Below are positions 31,497-44,240 of a DNA stretch of 64,000 bases, piece by piece. The notes under the pieces are model-generated. The model did no database searches, was not told the origin of the DNA, and was given only the letters and a program-made list of their open reading frames with translations. The stretch is from assembly GCF_036320965.1 (NCBI RefSeq), contig NC_092287.1, forward strand, positions 6,179,797 through 6,243,796, read 5' to 3'. Both the position numbers and the translations under genes were made by a program. The stretch is from Panulirus ornatus (lineage: Eukaryota; Arthropoda; Malacostraca; Decapoda; Palinuridae). Numbering within the stretch: position 1 is the stretch's first letter; the number at the start of each line of letters is the position of its first letter.

Positions 31497-32073
31497 CATA
31501 ACTTTGAATATTCACTTTTGTTCCCCCTACCTTTATAAAGTGACACTATGCATGCATTCCGCCAATCCTCAGGCACTTTACCATGACCCATGAAAACAAT
31601 GAAAGTCCAAACTAACCAGTGAACAACAGAGTCACCCCTAACTCAACTAAAATGCCACCTGTTCCACTTCCTTGCAAGACTTATGCAACGTTCCCACCAA
31701 ACCACTCTCCATGACTCACTTTGTGTACCACCCTGATACAAACACCTTACATCTATTACTCTTATCAAACATTCAAGAACCCCTCAAGATACTCAGTTTC
31801 CTCATTTCATCACTACCTGCTACGACTTCCCCTTTTACCCCTTCATCAATGTTCCCATTTTCTTTTCGCACTTTGTTAACCTCCTTCCAAAGCATCGTAT
31901 TCTCCATGAAGTTTACTGATGCTCACCCCAACTCCACGTGTGCTCTCTTCAACCATAGCACCTTCCTTTTGACCTGCCTCCTCTTGTAAATCTTCCCAAT
32001 CATTTGCACTTTTCCGCGCAAGCGAGATAGCGCCAGGAACATGAGAAGAAATGGCTTTAATCTTGGTAATCAC

Positions 32074-32233
<160 letters not shown>

Positions 32234-32236
32234 CTT

Positions 32237-32368
32237 ATAACCACGAGAAAAAAGGAACGCGATAGGTCCCAAGTGCACTTTCATGTGATTAACATCTGGG
32301 AAGATACATTCTCGTATGTACAAAAGTGCATTTGGAACTCATAGTATTTCATTTTTCATCGTGGTTAT
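32237..32368. repeat. Imperfect inverted repeat next to the (TA)n tract
   Basis: The left arm at 32237-32281 (ATAACCACGAGAAAAAAGGA...AAGTGCACTTT) matches the reverse complement of 32322-32368 (ATAACCACGATGAAAAATGA...AAATGCACTTTT). The arms are about 46 bases with a 40-base loop. It resembles a small foldback or MITE-like element; no transposase is present. Confidence 0.65.
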
Positions 32369-32686
32369 CAGCAAATACTAGATTACGTGTGTGTATAATA
32401 ACACGATTGGAATGATTTCATAAGGGATTTGGTAAGTCATAATTAAACAACTGCCCAATTTCTTGGATGCTATTTATATCTATTGACTGTCATTTCTTGT
32501 TTCAGGCTGAAAATTTAGTTTTTATAAGTAATGCATAAGTGAGAAGTGATAGACATTAATATTGAGACAAAACCAAAAGATTCCAATTTTTTTTTCCTAT
32601 CAAGCTAAGCAAAAGCTTAAAAACTTCTGATTTCGAAATATTTTATCGTGAATTATTTAATATAGATATGACAAGTGGAGGCTTCG

Positions 32687-32721
32687 TTATCTAAATTGTA
32701 CTCACTGATAAGTTTCTTATC
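32687..32721. promoter_or_regulatory. Cluster of GATA motifs upstream of exon 1A
   Basis: GATAAG at 32707-32712 and its reverse complement CTTATC at 32716-32721 form a perfect inverted pair with a 3-base spacer. TTATCT (AGATAA on the other strand) lies at 32687-32692. They sit 80-115 bases before the exon 1A ATG. The motifs fit the WGATAR consensus of GATA-type zinc-finger factors; regulatory function is inferred. Confidence 0.4.
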
Positions 32722-32751
32722 GGGTTAGCTTGGTGTGCGAGCTAGAGTATC

Positions 32752-32793
32752 ATGATGGTGGGAAGAAGAAGGTTGTGTCTCGCTTGGGGCTGA
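32752..32793 (+). promoter_or_regulatory. Possible upstream ORF before exon 1A
   Basis: Two consecutive ATGs at 32752 and 32755 open a 13-codon reading frame (MMVGRRRLCLAWG) that ends with TGA at 32791-32793, seven bases before the exon 1A start. If transcription begins upstream, scanning ribosomes would meet this short ORF first. Its use is inferred; the transcription start is unknown. Confidence 0.4.
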
Positions 32794-32800
32794 GGATACT

Positions 32801-33136
32801 ATGGCGGTCGACCCCCATGTTATGCCGCAGACTTGGGGCACTAGGCTAACAAGCGCCCTAGACCCTCTCCTTCTCTACCTTCAGCAAACCATCATCAACA
32901 CCAACACTCGCATGTCGCATTTCAACTTTTACTTGTTCTCCAAGTATATGGTAACATCGTTAGCGATACATTGGATCTTGTGTGTTGGGGTAGGGTGGAT
33001 GACGGTGGTGATCATGTACTGTGTGTTGTGCCAGGATCGCCGCAGAAAGGCCCGCACCAGACTACAGTTGGCCTACGCTGATGGAGACACGCTTAAGACC
33101 CTGTGGTCTCGGGCCGAGAAACTCATGCCAGCCTGG
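32801..33136 (+). CDS. Esyt2-like: Extended synaptotagmin-like, alternative first exon 1A
   Basis: The ATG at 32801 starts 112 codons ending in MPAW, followed by a perfect TGG|GTAAGT donor (33137, phase 0). The protein has a polar N-terminus, a long hydrophobic stretch at about residues 50-77 able to form a membrane hairpin, then a basic segment (QDRRRKARTRLQLAYADGDT) leading to EKLMPAW. In extended synaptotagmins an ER-anchoring hairpin is followed by a short linker and an LP(A/S)W motif just before the SMP lipid-transfer domain and C2 domains; they tether ER to plasma membrane. The end point and phase equal those of exon 1B at 40,572, hence the alternative-first-exon call. The hairpin sequence itself is divergent, so identity rests partly on that match. 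The downstream exons are not in view. Confidence 0.66.
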
Positions 33137-33287
33137 GTAAGTTATGCCGTCATTGTTGTTTTACAGGGCAGGACATCTTTGAATTCGAGTTTTCACCACG
33201 AGCAAATTTTCATGAAGATTCATATATGTACGATGGGATAGATAAGTACCATAATGAGAAAGAGTGTACGACGAATATTACATTTCA

Positions 33288-33373
33288 CAGTGTTATGCCT
33301 TAAAGAGCCCAGTTACAGTGTTATGCCATTAAGAGCCTAGTTTCAGTGTTATGCCATAAAAGGGCCCAGTTTC
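33288..33373 (+). repeat. Tandem repeat, about 29 bases x 3
   Basis: CAGTGTTATGCC(T/A)(T/A)AAAG...CCCAGTT units, 150 bases into the intron after exon 1A. Confidence 0.85.
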
Positions 33374-33544
33374 TTCGGTCAGAAATTACATTTTGCTCTT
33401 GAAAATACTAGTGGAGAAGAAAGGGGCCCACTGGGAGAATTTTCCCACAGTGTTAAAAGATGCCCAGATACACGAGAAAAAAAGCATTAAAATGGAAAGC
33501 TGCTTTCAGTTATCTCTTAGCTGCAGACATTACAGAGTAAGACC

Positions 33545-33660
33545 TTGTTCACGATGGTACAATCCTTGAGTATCAAGACCTGGCCTTCAACTCTACTATG
33601 AAGGTGCTGGTCAAGTCATTCCCAAGGGTCGTACTGTCGTGTTCAAGAGATCAAACTTGG
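33545..33660 (+). repeat. Dispersed 'GGGTCGTACCGTCGTG' repeat, copy A
   Basis: CAAGGGTCGTACTGTCGTGT followed by TCAAGAGATCAAAC matches the copy at 48,560 (AAGGGTCGTACCGTCGTGCT). The upstream AGACCTGGCCTTCAAC block equals the GGTCA-containing part of other copies. Confidence 0.55.
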
Positions 33661-36600
33661 CTAAAAGAATTGTTACACATGCTTCTAGTATTATCATTGA
33701 AGATGTAAAGTACTTCTCCATTATAGTTACGAATTTCGAGCGTGGACATTAAACTAGTAAGGTCATTGTCAGAACGAGGATTCCACTCATGGTATATCAA
33801 AGACATGACATCTGCTCATATCATAACAAAGTGGTTGATGTGTGTATCTCGGTTCACGTCCTTACAGCCCATGACACTGAATTAGAATCGTTATACCTTC
33901 ATCAGGTCTACAGGTTCAAAAAATCTTAAACTATATTCATAACTCAAATCTTTTTCATCGAATGGAGCTTCAGAAATTTTACAACACAGAGAGCTAGCGG
34001 TTGGTCCAGATGGTGTATTAAGTGCATGACCGAGATAGATTTGCCTGATAATTTTCTGCTAAGTGTCACAATGACTGTAGAAATAGACTGCAGGACTATT
34101 GTAAAACCTGGAACCAGATATATATCGGAAGTCCTCTGATGAGAACCTGCTACATTTTTTTTTTTCATTCTTTCTGGAACACTTTGCCAAAGTACGAGGC
34201 TGTGTATCACAGTAACAACTGGTCTACAACCCTTTACAGAACATGCCTAACGCATTCTCCCATCATCAATAGCATTATGAATGTGTGTTATATGATCCAC
34301 AAAAGCTTTCGAAAATGTAAAAAGACTTCAATATTTTAATACCCTCAAGTCTTTAATTCTTTTGAAAGTGTTCTTTCCGAAGCTTATCACTGAGATAACT
34401 TGTTACTATTTGGTGTTATCTTGATCTTGTTCTGTTCTAATACATTTGATATTGCGGCGATAACTGGTTGGCGTACGACCAGGACGATAGCCATCGGGAA
34501 GGCTGACAACTCTATTCCTGAGGCAACTCAATCGTTCAGCCTGCGTTTTCCCTTCGCTGTTAATAACTAAATGATTTAGAGACGAACTGTAGGTTCATTT
34601 TTCGCGTTAAAGCTGAATATGTAATAGATATGAGTACTTGAAGACGCCAAGTTACGTATTGCAATCTTGTGTTGTAAGTGGAAGGAATTTGAATCTGAAT
34701 CGTGTGTATTTTAAACTGAAGAGCCTCTCCAGACAGAGCGGCCATAACCTCATAGCCGCGCTGAGTGAGGCGAACATAGACAAGGGTGTGGATGCCATCT
34801 CCGTAGATAAGGGTAATCTGTTTCTTGACGTGGTCGAATTAAAGCTTAATAAAATTCTTTGTTTAGGAGCTATTGTATATTACCATTTGATTGGCTTGCG
34901 CCACCTGAAATGTAATATTATTGTGGGACGTGCTAACGAAATGCCAAAAATTTAGGTGTCAGTTAAATATGAATATGTAATGACAAAGGAAAATGATAGA
35001 ATTATTGGAGACAGACAATGTAGAAATAGTGATTTTTTTAACAGGAGAAAATACGTGTACACAAATAGCTTAAAGTTTTAAGATATATTTTAGAAACCAA
35101 ATTATTTCATTCTGTTTAAGTTTTTATATGTCTTTTAAAGAAAACACAATGTCTCTATAGTAACATTTTAGATATATTTTCTAGTAAACAAAAATATAAA
35201 ACTAGGTAAATGATTTTAATTTTAAAGATATTTTTCTGTAAAAAAAAATACTAATATTCATTAGCTCTCAAAGCCTCATAAATACCACAATACAAGATTA
35301 AGTACCATCTAAAGAAAAAATCAATACTTGCAAGTTTTATGGAATTCCTTTGACATTAACCATTCCCCTTAGGGTAACAGCCTCAGAAAGAAAAGGCCAT
35401 ATACATAATTACACAAGCGAGCATTGAAGCCTTTACAATACAGGCTATTATACTGAAACCGTTAACATGTGAATATTTGAACCCCATTTATGATACGGAT
35501 ATTCTCTCCTAGCTGGACTCGTGTGTGTGTTCCTTGACATCCCTCTCATGCTAACACTCGGGCCAAACACCGCAAATGTCAGCTTGAAGGTCTTAGTTAT
35601 ATATTCATGTAATATACTTGTTACGTCTGCATTCCACTGTCTCAGTTTAATGGCAGATTTCTCAATGTATCTTTTGTATACTGTCAAGTGCTTTTGCTCC
35701 TGTGCTTAACTTCTGCTTACACTGTAACTCTTCCACGACCGAATCATGGCAGATTTTTGGGTGTATTTCACAGTGTGAGCAAAGGTTAGCTAACACACAG
35801 TGGCCTCAAAGGCCATTTTTAAGATCATCAAAGGCTACTTTTCAAAAGCCTTAGATCACTGCCTTGATTCAAAATAGGCGACAGAGCAACCTAATTAAAG
35901 TATGCTGAAGGTACTACACCTCAAAATGAGGCAAACTTCAAGGTTATCACAGCCTGCTCTTCAAGGCCAGGAAGGGCTGGTCACCAAGAGATGGGCCTTA
36001 CAAGCATAAAATTCACTCGTACAATTCAAATAGGTAACTAAAACCTCTTGCATATCTTAGGGGGAAGTCCCCTAAGCCCATTGAGCTATGCAAAATACAT
36101 TAAACAAAGATGATGATAATTGACATATTCTTGCTTAATTCCGTTCCTTTTAATCCATAGAAATGAAAAGAAGTACGAGTGACTGACTATTGAAACCTTG
36201 TCAGTTTCACCACCTTCTGAAAACATTCTTTGCCTGCAGACGAATATTAAGTTGTTTCATCGAACAAAACTCCTCTGATTATTGTTATGAAATGTTTTAT
36301 GTTATCAAATATCATACACATATTGGTCGCCAGTCTTACGATAAAACCTCCTTACAAGAGCTGTGATTAAATGACTAATATTAGTAACTAAATCTAACAT
36401 CCAATGTTTCTCTTGTTTTACGTCATTGTCTTCACGAGTTCCTAGTTCGCTGCTCCCCATCCTATTGAAAGTCCTAATCCCTTCTTGAGAAAGCCTAATT
36501 CGCACATCCCCTGAAAGTTCCTAACTGGTCCCCAATGACCAAATCCTGGATTTGCGCCTCTTATAAACTTATTAATGTCAGTTACTGTTAAATGGATGAT

Positions 36601-36790
36601 GTTACCCACCATGAATATTTTCTCTCAGACATTTTAGCCTTTACTGTACAAGTACTCTTCAGATTTGCACTCCAGCCATCTCTTTGACCCTTATTTCCAG
36701 TAACTAGATTTGAGGTAACCGTACGCTTATACGAGGGTGGTGGGGTAGGGACGCCACCAGCATTGTAACGGTCGAAAAAAGAGGGAGGCC
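33661..36790 (+). other. Intergenic or intron sequence, nothing recognised
   Basis: AT-rich DNA between the two candidate first exons. Frames up to 105 codons (34,638-34,955) have no homologous look or splice signals. No repeat beyond low complexity is seen. Confidence 0.4.

Positions 36791-36792
<2 letters not shown>

Positions 36793-36863
<71 letters not shown>
36793..36863 (+). repeat. (GA)n microsatellite, 71 bases
   Basis: Uninterrupted GA dinucleotides. Confidence 0.95.
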
Positions 36864-36865
<2 letters not shown>

Positions 36866-37834
36866 CCGTTAAAGTGAAGCATTCAGTCAGAGGAGGAACT
36901 GGTTGAGTAGGCGGGAATTCTTGGCATCCCTTCGGCGTCAGCAGGCAACAAGGTCAGCAAAGGAGTGATTAGGATGGAGGAAGAGGGAAAGGATTTCCCT
37001 GCAGGTGGGAGTGCTGGAGGGAGACCCTTTTAAAAAGCCAGGTAGTCGTGGGTTCAGCACCCAAGATGAACTTTCGGACATACTGAGGTTGGGGGGGGTA
37101 TGGTATCCCGCTTGGCTTGTCGTCTGTGCCAATTTATATGAATATACAATTTCTCAGGGAACCATCTTAAATATACCACTTAACCGAATTAACTTAGATG
37201 TTTAAATGTCACCCAAGGATCTGCGAAATGTTACGAAAAGGGAAACATTAATGTACTTGTTTTCAGTAGATCCTGAAAGATCGAGGCTATGAATTTTAGT
37301 TATGAATAGGAAGCCATCATTTGCAGGTGACTGTATCATATCCTAGAGGCCAGTTTATAATACCGTCATCTTTAATCATTCGGCCACATGGGTACGACCA
37401 TTAAACAGTACGAACCTTGGGCATGATGGCTTGCTGCTTGCCCTAACATGAAAAGATTAAGTCAAAAGCATGGGGCAGCGGAAAGCAGGCAACGTATATT
37501 GCTATCAACAGGAAGCCAAGATAAAACTGTTGCTATATGTAAACTTCCGGTGGCTCTTGGCAGGGTGGGGCGACAACGGATTCTGTTGGTGTTTGTATCT
37601 CTGGCAGCTGGGAACCATTCAAGTACCCCCCACGAAACAGAGAGCACGTGGTGATTCCTGTTGTACATTTTGATGCGTTTGACTACTCTTACTGGCTTAT
37701 GAAGGAAGGGAAATGGGGGAGGGGGGAATTCGTTAGTTAAGGGGGGGGAGGGTGGACAGAAAATATGGTAGATATTTCCTAAATCAACTCGGTGTCCGAT
37801 GATCCCAGAAAGTAAGATTCTACATTCATTAGAT

Positions 37835-37862
37835 TATCCCTGGGTTCGATCGCCCAGGGACC
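37835..37862 (+). repeat. tRNA T-arm-like remnant
   Basis: CCCTGGGTTCGATCGCCCAG can fold as CTGGG/CCCAG around TTCGATC and contains a B-box-like GGTTCGATC. No acceptor stem or A box was found at the proper distance, so this is a likely SINE-head remnant, not a tRNA gene. Confidence 0.3.
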
Positions 37863-38321
37863 TTAGAAAATGAGTGCTGACTTGCCTTTGATGTCTGTGT
37901 TTATGGTATCCAAACCCGTCTGGCTCCTGAGTTGCCATGTAACTTATTTAATCCTGATAAACTCGAAAATCATAAAGATTCTGTTGTACCCTAGTGGTTA
38001 TTATTTCACCATAACATTTTTCTCGTGGTTACATGCGATAGATAACGGATATAATTCAAGCGATGTAACAAGTAGGCCATTAATGTCAAGCACACATAGT
38101 GGTATGTTTTGATAGTGTTTCTTTATATTTGGTATTTACCTTGGAAAGTTCCAGGAATTTGGAACAATGTAAACCTTGCATAATTCTGCTTAACAATATA
38201 TCCTGTATGTACTATATATGGTTTTATTGAAGATTTTCCCGGCCACTGACTTTTCTCGACTTGCAAGAGACAATGAATTTGAGATATAAATATCTATATA
38301 TATTTCCTGTGGAGTATCACG

Positions 38322-38325
<4 letters not shown>

Positions 38326-38401
<76 letters not shown>

Positions 38402-38423
38402 CTCTCTCTCTCTCTCTCTCTCT
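38326..38423. repeat. Compound (TA)n-(CT)n microsatellite
   Basis: TA to 38,397 followed without a break by CT to 38,423. Confidence 0.95.
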
Positions 38424-38939
38424 GTTACAAAACTCTGCATACTTATAACACCTGTCATGGCTTGCCCATGAAAAGTACGTCCCTTGTTACCCGCAAGGAG
38501 AGCTACAAGGCCGAGAAAAATAGCGCGTGGCAACGTGAAATGCCACCCAGACCCCATTCCCGTTCCCTCCCCCATGCTGGCGACAGTTGCCACAACGTCT
38601 TAATTTCCCTGTATTTTGGGTAAGCGAGCGGCTGTGGAACTTACACTGACGGTTTAACTAAAATGGGGTTAGTATTTGATTTAAATCTCACAACAAGATC
38701 CTCATCAGTTGCATAAGTGAAATGGATATTATGATAGCGTAACAAGTGCAATATAATGAGCCATAAGTTTCTATAAGGTCATAATTGGCGCTGATTCAAG
38801 CAGCGGGCGACAATGGAACTAAAGTTTTCATTAACGTAAACAAGCTAGAGAAACGCATTTCAGTCTCTCCCAAGAGGGAGGTACTACGAACCTAACTTTC
38901 TTTCTGAAAGGAATCTTTAAAGAATCATTATATAATTTG

Positions 38940-39065
38940 ACGCGCGACTTTATAGCGTATCGGTTATCGTACCTGACCGTCATGCATGCTTCGGTCTCCA
39001 TGGATCGAATCCCCAATGATTCGAGTCCCGGTCGCAGCATCCGGTCCATAGGTGACCCAGCTGTT
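38940..39065 (+). mobile_element. tRNA-derived SINE head
   Basis: A-box-like TAGCGTATCGGTTA (38,953-38,966) and two B-box-like segments, GGATCGAATCC (39,002-39,012) and GATTCGAGTCC (39,018-39,028), have Pol III spacing. The TATCGTACCTGACCGTCATG stretch lies between them. No clean cloverleaf forms, so a SINE or pseudo-tRNA rather than a tRNA gene. Confidence 0.5.
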
Positions 39066-39242
39066 TAACCTCCTATGTGTATTGTCGATAGATTTGACAC
39101 CTGGCTTAAGCTAGGGTGAGTGTGTGTTTGTATTGATACATAGGAGGAAAGACATGGTTCATACATGAAGGTACAAATGATTAAGACACTCTTCCTTAAT
39201 ACACAAGTAGCTATCACACACACACACACACACAGACATATA

Positions 39243-39550
<308 letters not shown>

Positions 39551-40242
39551 TGGCTGTGTATCCATCTGCGGATCCGGTCATATTTGTCGGTGTTAGACGT
39601 CTCCAAATCATTTATATTATTTCTCAGAATATCATTAAGGTAATATGAATGGATACAGACCAACTAACGTGCCAACTTCTGTCCTAGTAAAAATTCGGTG
39701 ACACTACAAGGGACGCACATGGTGGTTAAAGTAGTGAGGCTGTTAATCTGTTACTTTAAGAAGTATAATGCTATTTATAAAACAACTTGACTAATTCGCG
39801 AAGAGATTTCATCTTACCGATCTAAGAGTGTCCCCCATGATTTTGAAATGATAAGCCTTCTATCTTTCTATTTGAAATAATAAACCTTCTATCTTTCTAT
39901 ATATCTCCGGGCAATAAAAGCGGCTCGAAGAGTATTAGTTTACCAGTTGTTCAATCATTTGCCTCAAAAATGACTCAAAAAAGCATATGCACTGAACGGA
40001 AACACAAGATACCGAAGCTTAAAACTTAACAACACACTGATATACTAAAGTAACTACGAAAATCACATTTACGAAGGTAAATTTCGTTACTGTGAAGGGG
40101 AGTGGTGTAAAATGGCAACTGGCAACTGTAGGTGGAGGGAGGGAGGCAGGCCGGCTGGTGCACTGAGCAGGAGGACGTACGCATACAACCTAAGCCAGTC
40201 GTGTCGATCGCTGCTGCAGTTATTATAGCCATTATACTTCTG
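39551..40242 (+). other. Presumed upstream region of exon 1B
   Basis: No TATA box or other core element stands out. A 24-base near-duplicate (CCTTCTATCTTTCTAT twice) is at 39,857-39,900. The 40,120-40,210 stretch is purine- and CpG-rich (GGGAGGGAGGCAGGCCGGCT), compatible with a TATA-less promoter, but that is inference. Confidence 0.35.
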
Positions 40243-40266
40243 TAGTGTTCCGTCTATCGTGTAATC

Positions 40267-40572
40267 ATGGGTGACGAGGAAGCAGAGAAAGTCAAAGATG
40301 TAGCCGAGGACGTGGGCCACGCCTATGGCGAGTGGTTCAGGAGGTATATGCACACGTTCACTCGAAGATTCTTCGAATGGTTCTTTGTATTCCTGTTTGG
40401 CTACTACAATATCAGCTTTGGATGGCTCATGGCGCCTCTGTTTTTCCTTGTCCTGAGAGACAAGAGGGCCAAGGAAAAGAAGATGAAGTTTGACATCATT
40501 CAATCGATCGCCAACGCTGACGAAAAGGACATTCTCCAAGAGATACAAAGGTTCTCAAATCTACCGTCATGG
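40267..40572 (+). CDS. Esyt2-like: Extended synaptotagmin-like, alternative first exon 1B
   Basis: The ATG at 40267 is the first in frame after a TAG at 40243-40245. It encodes 102 codons: an acidic/basic head (MGDEEAEKVKDVAEDVGHAY), a hydrophobic hairpin at residues about 35-63 including FGYYNISFGWLMAP, a basic turn (RDKRAKEKKMKFD), then ANADEKDILQEIQ and NLPSW. The exon ends TGG|GTAAGT (phase 0). The GYYNISFGW-type hairpin followed by LPSW is typical of animal E-Syts, whose N-terminal hairpin sits in the ER while C2 domains contact plasma-membrane phosphoinositides and the SMP domain carries lipids. The rest of the gene must lie to the right of the window or has not been recognised. This is the stronger of the two first exons. 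Confidence 0.82.
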
Positions 40573-41780
40573 GTAAGTTACCATTCCCAGTGTATACTTA
40601 TATTTACCTTTCAAAAAGCTATTTAGTATTCCCATATTGGTGGTTCCTTAACGCGTACGCTATTTTTGACGATTTTTTTTTTTTTTACGTATGAACAGAT
40701 GCGTAGCTTGAGTAGAGCTCTCATTTCAAACTTTTTCTATACGCCATCATATATTGTCTTTTTTAGTGAGTTTTACATCGATTTTCACTTAGAGACATGG
40801 GGTAATGTGCTTGACAGAGATGATGGGTAGGGTGTGGGGGTGGTTGTGGTGTAGTCTGTTCACCATCCCTGACATTGAACCGTGACCTTAAGGCACCAGG
40901 TAGGATACGGACGTATCTACTGGGCCTCTACCTCCCTCACTCGCACACCCACTGTCGGTTTACACCAATAAAGTTACTTTGTTTTGACTTTTCAAATATA
41001 ATCTGGTTGCCACTAGTTGGACACGCCTCTGTAAAAAAAAAAAAAGATCATGCTCAATATTTGATATATTGGGTATTGAGCAATTTGATCTGTCGCCTGA
41101 TTCGTATATCTGAGGTTTGTCGTCCCTGTAGTACATTTTGTAGACAGTGGAGGGTAAGAGTCTTGCAACATAGTGTGGGTGGAAGTGGTTAGAACCAGTA
41201 TGTTTTCCTCCACCCCCGCTTTTATCGTCATTTGTTTTTTATTGTTCATTATAATTACAGCCACATACGAGGGATGGAGTGGCAGAGGTATGTATGTCAT
41301 CCCAGTATACAAAGGGTATATGTAACTGACCAGGTATAGAATACTGTACCTGTTTTCTGCATTTAATGGCCGTATCAAAACTTGATCAATCTGACTCTGG
41401 AATGTGTTCGTGGAGGGAAGCTTAAGCCCCTACCCATAATCCTTCTCCCACCTTGATACTGCTGTCACTTTCCTCTCTCTTTTTGCCAGTATCGTAGCAT
41501 ATATTTACTGCTGCAGTGTGTTTCGTAACGTCTCACCGCTGCCTTTAGACTGATCACTTGTTTTTCAACTGTTTTGTCTTCATATGACAACCTTGGGATT
41601 CCACAAGACATCTGTTTATACTACAATTGCCTTTCAAGTAGCTATCTCATCCCTACATGCCAAGTCTGCCTCGGGAATCATTTGTCGTAGGAACTCTTAC
41701 GTACACTGGTTTTGGTCGTTCCTCGTTGTAAAGGGATGTTTGTAATGTAGATCTCGGGTTAGATGTATGGTATAAATTTT
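40573..41780 (+). other. Start of the ESYT-like intron, nothing recognised
   Basis: Begins with the exon 1B donor. Contains poly-T and poly-A runs and no supported exon. Confidence 0.4.
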
Positions 41781-41784
41781 CAAT

Positions 41785-44240
41785 ACTTAAATCGCCGTAT
41801 CCTGCGCTATCGAGGTAACGCCAGGGACAAAGCTGTTTTAATTGCTCTTCCTCATCCTGGTTATGATGCATTGTTCATCGAAACAATGACTCCCTTGCTG
41901 AACGAGGCTTCTGTTGACCAATTCCGTGGTTTCCCCAGACAGCTTCATATGTCCTGGTTCAGCCCCATTAATTACCCCTCCGTATGTCAAATATCTCCAT
42001 TTCGATCTATTCCATGCGCGCCTCTCGCCCTCCTGCATGTTCAGGTCCTGATAATGCCTTTGACCTCATGTGCTTGGTTACCCCCTCCTGCTCTTTCCAT
42101 TTCCGATGTATGTCCTGTTGCTTCCTTCGTTCATCGTTTCCATATGACAAGACTGTCTCTGCATACCTTGGTCAGCTCCGTCATACTCTATATCTTTTTC
42201 ATTCATTAATAAGCGATCATCCGTGCACCATATAACTGTCCTCGGGCATGTGTTGTCCAACAAGCGATTCCTCTTCCGTTCCTTTGAATTAATTGCTCAA
42301 GACTCTCGCCATCAGAACACCATTGGTGCTACTATATCCTTAGACATGTCCTTTGCCCATAGTTACCTCTCCTTCCACATGCATCCCTCGGTGGACCTAG
42401 GGGCTTTTTACCCCCCAGTCCCACCCTTTGATTCACTACAGAACTCATAGTTACAACCGCTGTCATGTCCAGTTCGTAACCTAAAACGCTCAAAGTACTC
42501 ATTTCAAAGTTTCCTCAATTCAGTCGCACTCAAACCTTAGTCCCCCCCCCCCCTTCTCCAGCTGAGCCACATTACCTTGGTTTTATTGAATTTGGCTCTT
42601 TACTCTCACCTTTTGCTATGCCAAATTGACACCAGCTGTCAAACTTTTGACACTAGATTGTGCTACTTCTTTGTCTAATCAATCGTCAAAGCAGTTTTGT
42701 CTCCAAACAGCAGGTAACGCCTCCCAAACCCCCTAACCCCCACCATACCGTTGATCCGCCCTTTTATGACACTGCCGTCGCCTCCCTTACCACCCCATCC
42801 ATTAAAGGATTATACAGCCATAGTGACATTACACACACTGGACTCCGACACACATTTTACATGGAATTACTTTCCACCTCCCCCTTATACTTAACGCACG
42901 CCTTTCTACAGATTAATATCTGTATGTAGTACTTTCCTCCCACACCATATATTCGCAGCACTTCCTACAGTACTTTTCTATCGACCTTATCATACGGTCC
43001 ATAAGTACCACACGTGCATCCTTATCTTTTTCTGAAGTATTCGACACATTATTGAAATCTAAAGCAAACACTTAGACCGCAAATGCCATTCCTCTCGTTA
43101 GCTATTGAGCAGCATTATCCCCCTTAATAATTCGCCTGCAATCCCATCCACTCCAACTACCTTGTCATACTTCACATTACGTACAGCATTAACTATTCAT
43201 TTCGCCAAACCATTTGTCATGTCTCTTTCCGTGTACCTTCAGGTGCCAAACACCCAACAAACTTCTACCTATCGTTTACACAGTCAACAGTCTTTCAGAG
43301 TCATCCATATCCTCTTTATTTTGCATGTTGTCGCTTCTCCCATATGCTCCCTTCACTGATGTTCCCATTTTGATCTTTTGTTCTTGCTCGTCTCTCATAC
43401 CAAAGCATACATTCTAAGTTGGCCGATACTTTCTCGCTTCATCTCGTTTCCTCCTGCACCTTCTTGATCTCGTGCCGCTTTTACTTTTACATTTCCCAAT
43501 CGCTTGCATTCATTACTTGCATAAGTTACATTCATTACTTGCAAACATCACTCCCTTCTCTCCCGTCTTTAACAAGCATTATTTTGATCCTACCACTCGT
43601 GTGCCCATATCCCGCTTTCCGCATGACCTACTCCCACACTTGTAAACACTGCTTTCCAAAATATCATTCCTCGCTCAGTCCCGTAATTTATCCATATTCA
43701 CATTTTGCCGTTGCCCAAATCCCTCCTTGTATCTCCTCGCGTAGTCTCTTTTCCAGCTTCTTCACCTCCCTCTTCTGTAGCCTCCACAGAATTTAAACCT
43801 CGCCTCTACCAAAGAAATGATCCACCACATACCAGTTACTCCTCCCAGCAACAGTCTCGAACAATTACGGCAAATTCCAATGATTTCCGCTTACCATTTG
43901 TGCCATTCACCGACACTCACTTGTTCGTCCCCTTTTTTAAGGCAGGTATTCCCCAACACCACCACCTCTTTCCATCGCACAACTTTACCAACTTTTCTTA
44001 ATTTTCCTTCACAGTGGATACCCCACGCTCCCTAACTCTAACACCCCAACAGCCTCATGTACTCAAGGCATTAAAGTCTCCCATCACAAATATTCGATCA
44101 TTCATATCATACCCAAATTGCCGACGCACTGAGTGGCGCTCATCCCAAAACATGAATGCTTCACTTCTTGCCACCAGGCATCGGCACAATCGCTCACTTC
44201 TGAAAAAAAAAGAAAAAAAAAATCCTTTTTAACGACTTAA
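41785..44240 (-). mobile_element. RTE-like LINE relic, large minus-strand copy
   Basis: The left end is the reversed 3' core (CGCTATCGAGGTAACGCCAG), and GTCCTGGTTCAGCCCCATTA and CTGCATGTTCAGGTCCTGAT follow as in other 3' ends. At the right, minus-strand VMGDFNA (44,067-44,087) is the GDFN signature of an APE-type endonuclease. Between them lie C/T-rich RT remnants with many stops. In this copy CpG has been retained, unlike those left of 32 kb. Confidence 0.7.

Larger units (their letters stand above)
30230..32040 (-). mobile_element. RTE-like LINE, long minus-strand copy
   Basis: Running from 32,040 to 30,230 on the minus strand are an N-terminal part ([20 protein letters not shown], 31,876-31,989), KVPEDWRNACIVSLYKGRG, KLYGRVVIERAKAYTEHQIG with CDFVSGRGCVDQVFALKN, a catalytic-box relic FEDDTAPV at about 30,905-30,935 and the family 3' end at 30,250-30,360. 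Internal duplications occur at 31,355-31,496 and 30,738-30,870. The 5' end abuts a long (TA)n tract. Not functional. Confidence 0.8.

Noticed and set aside
38940..39030. Functional tRNA gene
   Set aside because: A/B-box-like elements exist but no complete cloverleaf or acceptor stem; treated as a SINE head.
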